Assembly: GCA_934454585.1 (NCBI GenBank)
Contig: CAKSFP010000005.1
Span: 1-64,000, forward strand
Reading direction: 5' to 3'
Length of the DNA: 64,000 bases
DNA from: an uncultured Clostridia bacterium
GTDB taxonomy: Bacteria; Bacillota; Clostridia; UMGS1810
In this document: positions 18,041 through 25,090 of the stretch, one piece after another
Position numbering within the stretch: the first letter of the stretch is position 1
Layout: the number at the start of each line of letters is the position of its first letter
Notes under the pieces: generated by a model
Databases searched by the model: none
Seen by the model: only the letters and a program-made list of their open reading frames with translations
Told to the model about the DNA's origin: nothing
Made by a program: the position numbers and the translations under genes

Positions 18041-19414
18041 ATGACGGTTTTTGAATACCCATATGTGATAATAACCATTCTTTCGGCGGTTTTTCTTGCG
18101 ATGATCTTCTTCGGCGTGCATTTTACCTTGAAATCGGTAAAAACAGCGGACGGAACAGTCGAGAGAGATTTTTGCGGTATGGGGAAAATAGAAAATGACT
18201 TTGAAAAATCAGAAAATTTCGGAAAAATACAATCGCTGATGTATATTTCAATGTCGCTTGACAGCGTGAAAAGACTGTATTCCGAGTCTCAGGCGGCAAG
18301 ATTGTATGAACAAATAAAAAAAATTCTTTTTGAGAAGTTGTGTCTTGATATCGGCGGTGAAATTTCTGTTTGCGGCAATGGAAATTTTGTTTCGTTAAAC
18401 GGCTTGGGATCGGGTGAGACTGAGCGTTGTATCGAGCTGTGCTCTGAAAAAATCAATAAAATTTGCGTGGAACACAATGCTGTGAATGTTGTTCGAATGC
18501 ATTTTGGATATATATGCACATCTTCAAACGAAATTTCATTTCAAATCGCTTTTGAAAGGGCAAAAAAAGCATTGAGTATAGCGGAAGATAAGGACATTTT
18601 ATACTATCGCTGGGACAATCTGAGCGATAGAGAATTTGAAAAGAAACTGAAGATAGAAAACAATATACAAAATGAAATTGAAAACAACAGATTTTTTCTT
18701 GAATATCAGCCTATTCTGGATGCAAAAACAAACAAGGTCATCGGCGCCGAGGTTTTGTCAAGACTCAATTCTCCTACGGAAGGAATCTTGGCGCCGCAGC
18801 TTTTTCTTTCGGCAGTAAACAATGTGGGACTGAACCAGAAGTTTGACTATTATATTTTCGAGAAGAACTGCAAGTGGATTTCAAACGCAAGAGAGAAACG
18901 AGTCAAATATGTGTATACAATCAATTTTTCGCGCCATACGCTGTGTGACACGAATATGGTCGAAAATATAACAAATATCATAAAAAAATATGACATAGAT
19001 TATTCGTGCATTGCCATTGAAGTGCTGGAAGACAAAACGCTCAATGAGACAGAAAGAGCGCAGATAGCGAGAAATCTGAATAGCTTGGCAGATAAAGGAA
19101 TTCTAATTCTTCTTGACGATTTCGGCAAGGGTCATACCAGGTTTGAAGATTTGAACGATTTTGATGTAAGCATCGTAAAAATTGATAAGTCAATAACTCA
19201 AAATGCTACGAACCAAAAGGGGTTTTTGATTCTTAAAACGATTATTAAGATTGCACATGACCTCGGCTCAGCAACGCTTTGCGAAGGTGTGGAAACGGAG
19301 GAACAAAAAAAAGCCGCACTTGCTGCCGGCTGCGATATGTTTCAGGGTTATTATTTTTATCATCCCATTCCGGTTACGAAGTTTGAAAAGTTGTTTGAGG
19401 AAAATTGTAATTGA
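18041..19414 (+). CDS. Membrane protein with degenerate GGDEF and probably active EAL domain
   Basis: A 457-residue protein. One N-terminal membrane segment (about residues 5-30), a GGDEF-fold domain whose signature is GNGNF (nt 18374-18388), then an EAL domain from about residue 205. The EAL catalytic set looks complete: E237 in GAEVL, the Asn of INFS, the Glu of AIEVLED, the DDFGKGHT loop, the Lys of VKIDKS, the Glu of CEGVET and the Gln of MFQGYYF. Family role: hydrolysis of cyclic di-GMP. The cyclase half is predicted inactive and could be a GTP or partner sensor. It abuts the last glycosyltransferase gene, so it is co-transcribed with the EPS genes. Confidence 0.85.
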   Translation: MTVFEYPYVIITILSAVFLAMIFFGVHFTLKSVKTADGTVERDFCGMGKIENDFEKSENFGKIQSLMYISMSLDSVKRLYSESQAARLYEQIKKILFEKLCLDIGGEISVCGNGNFVSLNGLGSGETERCIELCSEKINKICVEHNAVNVVRMHFGYICTSSNEISFQIAFERAKKALSIAEDKDILYYRWDNLSDREFEKKLKIENNIQNEIENNRFFLEYQPILDAKTNKVIGAEVLSRLNSPTEGILAPQLFLSAVNNVGLNQKFDYYIFEKNCKWISNAREKRVKYVYTINFSRHTLCDTNMVENITNIIKKYDIDYSCIAIEVLEDKTLNETERAQIARNLNSLADKGILILLDDFGKGHTRFEDLNDFDVSIVKIDKSITQNATNQKGFLILKTIIKIAHDLGSATLCEGVETEEQKKAALAAGCDMFQGYYFYHPIPVTKFEKLFEENCN

Positions 19415-19439
19415 TTTGCGGCGGAATTTGTGGTAAAAT
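19411..19439 (+). promoter_or_regulatory. Promoter of the M14 peptidase gene
   Basis: TTGATT, 17 bp, TAAAAT, overlapping the end of the EAL gene. The predicted start, about 70 bp upstream of the chosen ATG at 19515, supports that ATG over an upstream GTG at 19446. Confidence 0.5.
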
Positions 19440-19514
19440 GGGGATGTGACGGGTCGGGCGAAACGGCGCACCGACCATAGTGCACGAAAAACTGTTTGTA
19501 AAGGAACATCAACC

Positions 19515-20936
19515 ATGAAAAAGAAAATCATCTCATTCCTGGCAGCGGCGTCACTTGCCGTTACCGCCGTGCCGGTGTTTGCCGAGCAGAACATTTTCGC
19601 AGACGCCGCGACAGCAACGCTTGCCAAAACAAATGCGCAAAATGCCGCTGTACCGACGGTAATTACGGTGTTTAACCGCGCATATGCCGATGTTTATGCT
19701 CTTGCACCACGACTCGGCGCGGCAGTCCGCTGGACGGACGATGGCGGCGGCAGATGCATAGTGACATACGGCGGCAGACAGATTGCTTTTACTTCTGTTT
19801 CGCAGTATGATGAACTCGGCAGTGCGGAAAAATTCTTTGCAAAAGACGGCGATATATTCGTATCCGTGCGTGAGCTGTGCGATTTTCTCTCGATGCCGAT
19901 AACTTATGACAATGGGGTGATAACCGTCTCAGGTTCGGGCGGAGCGCCTCTGATTACGCTCGATGCGCGCGGCACCGAGGGCGATGACATAGTCTACACC
20001 CATTACCCCAAGTGGGCGCAGTATGTTGTCAATCCGTACAAGGAATATAGCTATGATGACATGATAAACGATGCGCGCTCTCTTGCGGATATGTATCCCG
20101 ACCTGATAAAACTTTCGTCAATAGGTAAGTCGGCAGAGGGCAGAGAGCTGCTGCTGATGAAAATCGGCAGGGGTGACAGGAAGGTTTTTGTATGCGGCAC
20201 TCACCATGCCAGGGAGTACATAGCCACGACTTACCTTATGTACGCCATGGACAGATATGCCTATGCTTACCGTACCGGCAGCCTGTTTGACGGATACAGT
20301 CCGCGTGAAATTTTCGGTGAGATTACTTTTTGCGTCGTGCCCATGGTAAATCCGGACGGGGTCAACCTGGTGCAGAACGGATTCAGCGCAACCCCGGCGG
20401 CAGATTCCATAGCACAGATGGGCATATATGAGGGAGAGAAATACGGCTATGCCGCATGGAAAGCGAATATCCACGGTGTGGATGTAAACTGGAATTACGA
20501 CAAAGACTGGTCTGCCGAGCGCAACAAACATCTGCGCGGCTCTACGGGATTCAACGGAGACTACCCCAACAGCGAGCCGGAGACGGCGGCGGTTGCGGCA
20601 TATGTGGATTCGGTGCCGTTCGACGCATATTTTTCGTTCCATACTCAGGGACAGGTTTACTATTGGGCTGACAGTAAGTCGCACCCGATGTATCTGCAAA
20701 ATGTGGTTGCCGCAGCAACGGGCTTCACGGGGCAATGGGACAGCGGCACGGGTATAGGCGGTTCGTTCTTCGATTATGTTTACCGTAAGTACGACAAGCC
20801 GACCATAACCCTTGAGCTGTGCCCGTATGTTGGAAACTATCCTTACCCCGACGGTGATTTTGACACCGTGTGGCACCCGGCGAGGAATGTTCTGCTTGCG
20901 CTGGGAAATGAAATTATTTATCTGAACAGAAAATAA
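19515..20936 (+). CDS. Secreted M14 zinc carboxypeptidase with N-terminal copper-amine-oxidase-N-like domain
   Basis: A 473-residue protein. Residues 1-23 form a signal peptide (MKKKIISFLAAASLAVTAVP). Residues about 50-140 resemble the copper amine oxidase N-terminal-like domain (VSVRELCDFL), usually a wall- or substrate-binding module. The M14 domain follows with zinc ligands H231 and E234 (HARE), H376 (SFHTQG) and catalytic E434 (TLELCP), plus NPDG and DVNWNYD motifs. M14 members of this type trim peptides, including peptidoglycan stems. AAAGGA precedes the ATG. It is monocistronic, with its own promoter and terminator. Confidence 0.88.
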   Translation: MKKKIISFLAAASLAVTAVPVFAEQNIFADAATATLAKTNAQNAAVPTVITVFNRAYADVYALAPRLGAAVRWTDDGGGRCIVTYGGRQIAFTSVSQYDELGSAEKFFAKDGDIFVSVRELCDFLSMPITYDNGVITVSGSGGAPLITLDARGTEGDDIVYTHYPKWAQYVVNPYKEYSYDDMINDARSLADMYPDLIKLSSIGKSAEGRELLLMKIGRGDRKVFVCGTHHAREYIATTYLMYAMDRYAYAYRTGSLFDGYSPREIFGEITFCVVPMVNPDGVNLVQNGFSATPAADSIAQMGIYEGEKYGYAAWKANIHGVDVNWNYDKDWSAERNKHLRGSTGFNGDYPNSEPETAAVAAYVDSVPFDAYFSFHTQGQVYYWADSKSHPMYLQNVVAAATGFTGQWDSGTGIGGSFFDYVYRKYDKPTITLELCPYVGNYPYPDGDFDTVWHPARNVLLALGNEIIYLNRK

Positions 20937-20938
20937 AG

Positions 20939-20984
20939 AATCAGAGGGTTTAGAAAGACGATTGTTTTTCTAAACCCTCTGATT
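20939..20984. terminator. Bidirectional terminator between convergent genes
   Basis: An 18-bp near-perfect stem (AATCAGAGGGTTTAGAAA and its complement) with a short loop, flanked by A and T runs. It sits exactly between the M14 gene and the convergent leucine-rich-repeat gene. Confidence 0.85.
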
Positions 20985-22250
20985 TTATCTTGTAATTATT
21001 ATCTTCTCAGCCGGACTGACAGGCCTGCAAGTCTTAAGGCTATCCCAGATGAACACCTTGAGATAGGTTGCGCTGCCGAGACTTGACGCCGGAATCTGGA
21101 TGTTAATTGCATTGACTGTCTTGCTTGTAGGCGTTGACGCGATGTGATAGTTGACAATCTCATTACTGCTGTTGTATAAAGCCGCGTGGATGCATTCTCC
21201 GCTGATAGGCTCGTCCATAGCCACGGTGACAGACAGATAACCGTTCGCCAGGATGGCGGTCGAGTGGGTGTTGTTTGTCAGCTCCGTGCTGCCGCCCGAA
21301 CTTCCGCCGGTTGCGGTGTATGGTATTCCGTATTCCTTTGCCACAGCCTCGGCATACGATCCGTATGTGGTGGTTATTTTGAGCGCCGAGCACCCCTCAA
21401 ATGCGCCGTAGCCTATGTTCGACACAGTTGCCGGCAGATCCATAGCCGTAAGTGACAAGCAGTCGTAGAACACATAGTTACCCAGGGTGTTGAGCAGTTT
21501 CGGTGTGTTTATCGTCGTGAGCGCTTTGCAGCCGTAGAACATATACTGCGGCAGGCTTGTCAGCTTGTCCGGCAGATTGACTGTTGTGAGCAACATATTG
21601 TATGCAAAAGCATACTCGCCTATGTAGTAAACACTTTCCGGTATGGTGATTGTTGCAGGTGAGACAAACGACGAACTCTGGCGGAATGCATAGTCGGGTA
21701 TGTACTTTACATTGCTGCCGAAGTTAATTGCCGTCACCGGGCTCTGATAGAACACAGGACTTGTAAGCGTACCCATGGTTTCGCATTTTGTCGCGTTGAA
21801 ATTGACCGTTGACAGGCTGCTGCACTTGGCAAACGCACCGCCGCCTATAGAGGTGACATTCTCGGGGATTGTGATGCTTGTCAGAGCCGTGCACCCGATA
21901 AATGCACCTGTGCCGATTGTCAGTTTTTTTGAATCGGAATTAATTGAAACCGATTTGAGTTTTGTCAGGCTGTTGAAAGCCGCATTGCCTATGTGGCTGA
22001 CAGTACCCGATATAACAACGCTTGTTATTGATGATGCATATGCATTGTACCACGGAGTATCAGTCGCTTTGGCATAGTCCGCCATTTGGCAGTCGTTTGC
22101 GGATGTGGCGGATATCATGAGGGTGGTTCCGTTGAGCAACCATGAGCAAGAGCCTGTCGAACCCGATGTCGCCGCCGAAACCGTGATGCATGAGCCTGCC
22201 GCAAGGCAGACAATGAGCACGATGGTGAGAAGTAATTTTGTCTTTTTCAT
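20985..22250 (-). CDS. Secreted BspA-type leucine-rich-repeat protein
   Basis: A 421-residue protein with a signal peptide (MKKTKLLLTIVLIVCLAAGS) followed by a BspA-like LRR_5 solenoid: repeats of the form xxIGxxAFxxCxxLxxIxIPxxV over residues about 75-320 (for example TIGTGAFIGCTALTSITIPE). A Gly/Ser linker (GGSSGGS) leads to a C-terminal beta domain of about 95 residues. The ATG at 22250 has GGAGGA 8 bp upstream. BspA-type proteins are often surface adhesins or binding proteins. No anchoring motif is visible here, so it may be released. Confidence 0.85.
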   Translation of the reverse strand: MKKTKLLLTIVLIVCLAAGSCITVSAATSGSTGSCSWLLNGTTLMISATSANDCQMADYAKATDTPWYNAYASSITSVVISGTVSHIGNAAFNSLTKLKSVSINSDSKKLTIGTGAFIGCTALTSITIPENVTSIGGGAFAKCSSLSTVNFNATKCETMGTLTSPVFYQSPVTAINFGSNVKYIPDYAFRQSSSFVSPATITIPESVYYIGEYAFAYNMLLTTVNLPDKLTSLPQYMFYGCKALTTINTPKLLNTLGNYVFYDCLSLTAMDLPATVSNIGYGAFEGCSALKITTTYGSYAEAVAKEYGIPYTATGGSSGGSTELTNNTHSTAILANGYLSVTVAMDEPISGECIHAALYNSSNEIVNYHIASTPTSKTVNAINIQIPASSLGSATYLKVFIWDSLKTCRPVSPAEKIIITR

Positions 22251-22312
22251 TGTTTTGTCCTCCGAATGACGGGCAGGCATGATTTTCGCCGCCGTCCGAT
22301 TTTGTTACATTA

Positions 22313-22342
22313 ATTATACCCATTCGGAAAAAACTTTGTCAA
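22313..22342 (-). promoter_or_regulatory. Promoter of the LRR protein gene
   Basis: On the minus strand: TTGACA, 18 bp, TATAAT, about 60 bp upstream of the start codon. Confidence 0.7.
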
Positions 22343-22387
22343 TGAATTTAATGAAATGTTAACATAACTGTAACGAAAATTTCGTAA

Positions 22388-23158
22388 TCAGCAGGCTTTC
22401 ATTTCCAGCCTTATCTTGTCCGCAATCATGGCGATAAACTCGCTGTTTGTCGGCTTGCCCTTGCTCGAGAGTATCGTATAGCCGAAAAGGTCGTTTAGCA
22501 CATCTGGATTGCCGCGGTCCCATGCCACCTCTATTGCATGGCGAATGGCGCGCTCCACTCTGGACGGTGTGGTGTTGTAGTGCTTGGCAACCGTGGGGTA
22601 TAGGATTTTTGTGATGGAGTTTATTGCGTCCATATCCTCTATGACCATTGTTATGGCGTCTCTTATGTACTGATAACCTTTTATGTGAGCCGGCACTCCG
22701 AGCTGCTGAATATGCATTGTGATGTTGGTCTCAAGATCTCTTGATTTTGAGTCGAATACATTTCCGCTGCTCTGCTTTTCGGCGGTGATGTCGGCTATAC
22801 GGTCGCGCAGCACGGAAAATTCAAACGGCTTTATGAGATAATAGCTTGCGCCGTGATTCATTGCCGAGTTGATTATATTTTCGTGAGCGGACGGAGAGAA
22901 TACTATTGTTTTGGGCTTTTTGCTCAGTATATTATTGTTGTTTATTTTTGCAAGAACCGCCAGGCCGTCGAGCAGCGGCAGGATTATGTTGACAAGCAGC
23001 ACATCGGGTCTGGTCTCGAGCACTGTCTCATATGCTGTCTTGCCGTCGTGAGCCGTTCCGACCACTTCAAAACTTTCGATTTCGGACAGATAAGATTTCA
23101 AATTGCTGCAAAATTCTTTGTTATCATCCGCTATAACTATTCTTGTTCTTCTTTTCAT
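22388..23158 (-). CDS. spo0A: Spo0A sporulation regulator with Asn at the phospho-acceptor site
   Basis: A 256-residue protein of full Spo0A length. The C-terminal DNA-binding domain is highly conserved ([41 protein letters not shown]). The receiver domain keeps the acidic pair D11-D12 (IADDN), S at the Thr position (VFSPS) and the Lys of IKPF. However, the phosphorylated Asp (Asp56 of Bacillus subtilis, LVLDIIMP) is Asn57 here (LLVNIILP, codon AAC at 22988-22990 complement). Spo0A binds 0A boxes when phosphorylated and controls sporulation and biofilm genes. With Asn it cannot be phosphorylated at that site, so it may act constitutively, by another signal, or not at all. The usual upstream neighbour spoIVB is absent. 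Confidence 0.95.
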   Translation of the reverse strand: MKRRTRIVIADDNKEFCSNLKSYLSEIESFEVVGTAHDGKTAYETVLETRPDVLLVNIILPLLDGLAVLAKINNNNILSKKPKTIVFSPSAHENIINSAMNHGASYYLIKPFEFSVLRDRIADITAEKQSSGNVFDSKSRDLETNITMHIQQLGVPAHIKGYQYIRDAITMVIEDMDAINSITKILYPTVAKHYNTTPSRVERAIRHAIEVAWDRGNPDVLNDLFGYTILSSKGKPTNSEFIAMIADKIRLEMKAC

Positions 23159-23205
23159 CTTTTTTTCCTCCCAAAAAACATTTTTTTGAACTTAACAACA
23201 AAATC

Positions 23206-23233
23206 ATTATAAACTATCCAAAATTCATTGCAA
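23206..23233 (-). promoter_or_regulatory. Promoter of spo0A
   Basis: Minus strand: TTGCAA, 16 bp, TATAAT, about 50 bp upstream of the ATG. A GGGAGG ribosome site follows. Confidence 0.55.
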
Positions 23234-23478
23234 GGGAAATCGCAAAAAAAGTTTTTTTGCCGCTTTTATGCTACAAAATGCACTGTTTTTCTGCGGCAAA
23301 ACAGTAAATGTGCATAAATTCGACTTCATTTTGCGCAAACTTCAATTTGAACTTCAAGTTTCTTGAAGTAGAAAAAAGATGCAGATTGAAGATTAATGAA
23401 AAGCGGATAATTGCGAGCGGAATCCGAAAATTTGTTTGCGTTTGTGCAGCGACACATTACCGATATTGGTATATTGCA

Positions 23479-23511
23479 ATAAGTGTTTATTTCATCTTGA
23501 TGTTGATTTGC
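23479..23511 (+). repeat. 33-bp direct repeat, copy 1
   Basis: Begins ATAAGTGTTTATTTCAT and is almost identical (two differences over 33 bp) to 24930-24962. The copies bracket the small secreted protein and XRE regulator cassette. No coding role is seen. Confidence 0.7.
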
Positions 23512-23513
23512 TC

Positions 23514-23535
23514 GGGGCGATGGGGTCATCGCCCC
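23514..23535. repeat. GGGGCGATG hairpin
   Basis: A perfect 9-bp inverted repeat GGGGCGATG/CATCGCCCC with a 4-nt loop, directly after the 33-bp repeat. It resembles short GC-rich dispersed hairpins; it lacks a T run, so a terminator role is doubtful. Confidence 0.45.
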
Positions 23536-23634
23536 CTATAGCCTTATTGTGATTTTTCGTGAATTAAAAAAATATCTTTCTGTGTATGTAATCGATATAA
23601 ACAGGTATCCAAAACAGTGCGGCAGGGGTCAATA

Positions 23635-23723
23635 GTGCCTCCCTTGCCCTAAAGTGAGGTGCCGCCCAATCAATATTGTTTTTCAAAAAAATATTGATTG
23701 AATAAGGCGGCGGAGGGATTCAT
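23635..23723. repeat. Dispersed palindromic repeat (CCTCCC...GGAGGGATTC type)
   Basis: A GTGCCTCCCTTGCCCTAAAG start, an inner 11-bp inverted repeat (CAATCAATATT/AATATTGATTG), outer GCCGCC/GGCGGC arms, and a GGAGGGATTC end. From memory this architecture is common between genes of gut Clostridia. No coding potential is seen in the surrounding 23.2-23.77 kb interval, which otherwise holds only the repeats listed here. Confidence 0.55.
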
Positions 23724-23770
23724 TCATCGCACCGTGAAGTGCGCACAAATTAACGCCTGTTCGTTCGGCA

Positions 23771-24049
23771 TCACGGATTGCACCGTTTGCATGGCGAATA
23801 ACCTTTTGCAATTGCGTCGTCGCGCGTATCGTTGAGATACAACATGTTTTCGTCGTTCATTTGATAAACGGATTCATATGACGGGAGGTGAAATTTTTTT
23901 GTTTTTTGATTTGCGATGTAGGTGAAGATTTTTTCTTTTGCTTCAACAGTGTTTGAATTTATTGTGTTTACGGCATTGTCTGCCGTATGAATATTAAGAG
24001 CAAAAATCAACACAAAGCAAAAAACAGGCAACAACAAAAATTTTTTCAT
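23771..24049 (-). CDS. Small secreted protein with Ada/nuclease-type Cys-His motif, one Cys lost
   Basis: A 92-residue protein: N-terminal hydrophobic signal (MKKFLLLPVFCFVLIFAL), then a domain ending FHLPSYESVYQM...RDDAIAKGYSPCKRCNP. This matches the short metal-binding module often attached to secreted nucleases and lipoproteins, whose usual form is HLPSC at the first site. Here the first Cys is Tyr, leaving only CKRC. The ATG at 24049 is preferred over one 9 bp upstream because of the AAAGG spacing. The function is unknown. It is divergently transcribed from two XRE regulators. Confidence 0.65.
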   Translation of the reverse strand: MKKFLLLPVFCFVLIFALNIHTADNAVNTINSNTVEAKEKIFTYIANQKTKKFHLPSYESVYQMNDENMLYLNDTRDDAIAKGYSPCKRCNP

Positions 24050-24089
24050 TTCTTTCATCCTTTACATATAATATTTAGTATCATATATC

Positions 24090-24118
24090 ATTATACTCAA
24101 TCAGTTGAGTTTTGTAAA
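24090..24118 (-). promoter_or_regulatory. Promoter with internal dyad (likely operator) for the small secreted protein
   Basis: Minus strand: TTTACA, 17 bp, TATAAT. Inside the spacer is the dyad ACTCAA-TCAG-TTGAGT (24095-24110), well placed for a repressor such as one of the adjacent XRE proteins. The plus-strand side toward the regulators is very AT-rich with several TATAAT-like hexamers, so no single start can be picked. Confidence 0.6.
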
Positions 24119-24241
24119 GCAAATATATGCATTTAACATAGTAAATACATATATAATACTAAATATAATGAGTTACAATGGGCAATTATATCAAATATAA
24201 TCTAATTGGGTAATTCATTAATGACATAAGAGGATAAAAGA

Positions 24242-24583
24242 ATGAAAAGTGAATTGGATTTTCGGGAGGTTGGTTCGCGCATCCAGGGTTTCAGACTGAA
24301 AAACGGATTGACACAGGATGAACTCGGTGAGAAAATAGGTACGGACCAAAAATATATATCAAGAATTGAAGGCGGATATCATAACATCAGTCTTGATACC
24401 GTGGTTGCCATAGCGCGTGCGCTTCATATATCGGTCGACAGCCTTGTTGCGGATTACGGAAATGGTGCCGACGAGAGCAATTTGCAGGACATTTTGAACG
24501 CTGTGCGCGGGATGTCATCGGGACAGCTTGATATGCTTAGGGATGAGATAGAGTTGATTAAAAGATATGATGTGAATGGGTGA
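24242..24583 (+). CDS. XRE-family transcriptional regulator
   Basis: A 113-residue protein with an N-terminal Cro/C1 helix-turn-helix (GSRIQGFRLKNGLTQDELGEKIG then KYISRIEGG) and a helical tail of about 45 residues. GAGGATAAAAG precedes the ATG. It overlaps the next XRE gene by 8 bp. It is likely to control the divergent small secreted protein and itself through the dyads in the 190-bp intergenic region. Confidence 0.88.
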   Translation: MKSELDFREVGSRIQGFRLKNGLTQDELGEKIGTDQKYISRIEGGYHNISLDTVVAIARALHISVDSLVADYGNGADESNLQDILNAVRGMSSGQLDMLRDEIELIKRYDVNG

Positions 24584-24890
24584 TTTGGTGGACATAAACA
24601 GCAGACTTGAAGAACTTTTGAAGAAACAAGGATGGACTAAATACAGACTTTCAAAGGAAAGCAAACTGCCAGAATCCACGCTTTCAAACATATTTCACCG
24701 CGGAACGGTGCCGACGATTGCGACTCTTGAGATTATATGCAACACAATGAACATAACTCTTGCGGAGTTTTTCTCCGACGATGACAAAGTGGTTATGACG
24801 CCGGAATTAAGGGAATTTTATGAAGAATGGATTCATTTGTCGCCGGAAAAGAGGGCAAATGTTTTGCAGACCATGAGGTTTATGAGATGA
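24576..24890 (+). CDS. XRE-family transcriptional regulator
   Basis: A 104-residue helix-turn-helix protein (LEELLKKQGWTKYRLSKESKLPESTLSNIFHR) with an acidic C-terminal helix pair. The ATG at 24576 overlaps the upstream gene; a GTG at 24588 (VDINSRL) is an alternative. The HTH is of the compact type seen in small phage-like or toxin-linked regulators, but no toxin is adjacent. Coupled translation with the upstream XRE suggests a joint regulatory function. Confidence 0.85.
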   Translation: MGDLVDINSRLEELLKKQGWTKYRLSKESKLPESTLSNIFHRGTVPTIATLEIICNTMNITLAEFFSDDDKVVMTPELREFYEEWIHLSPEKRANVLQTMRFMR

Positions 24891-24929
24891 AGGAGGATGA
24901 TTATTAACGGGAACTGTTGAAATGTTTCG

Positions 24930-24962
24930 ATAAGCGTTTATTTCATATTGATGTTGATTTGC
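24930..24962 (+). repeat. 33-bp direct repeat, copy 2
   Basis: Begins ATAAGCGTTTATTTCAT; partner of 23479-23511. Located 40 bp after the second XRE gene. Confidence 0.7.
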
Positions 24963-25020
24963 GAAGATTAATGCCCCTTCCGCTTGTTAAATACTTGTCA
25001 GTCTTTTTTGCTCCAACCGA

Positions 25021-25049
25021 TTGACACAATCTGTACTTTTTGTTATAAT
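25021..25049 (+). promoter_or_regulatory. Strong promoter of the kduI-kduD operon
   Basis: TTGACA, 17 bp, TATAAT, about 40 bp upstream of the first ATG, followed by AAGGAG. No operator-like dyad is evident. Confidence 0.8.
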
Positions 25050-25090
25050 TTATATTGTAGTATTTCATTTCTTTTTAAGGAGATTTCATC

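Noticed and set aside
23159..23770. Small frames in the spo0A-downstream-cassette gap (for example 23308-23541)
   Set aside because: They cross the GGGGCGATG hairpin and the 33-bp repeat, and have no ribosome site or recognisable protein.
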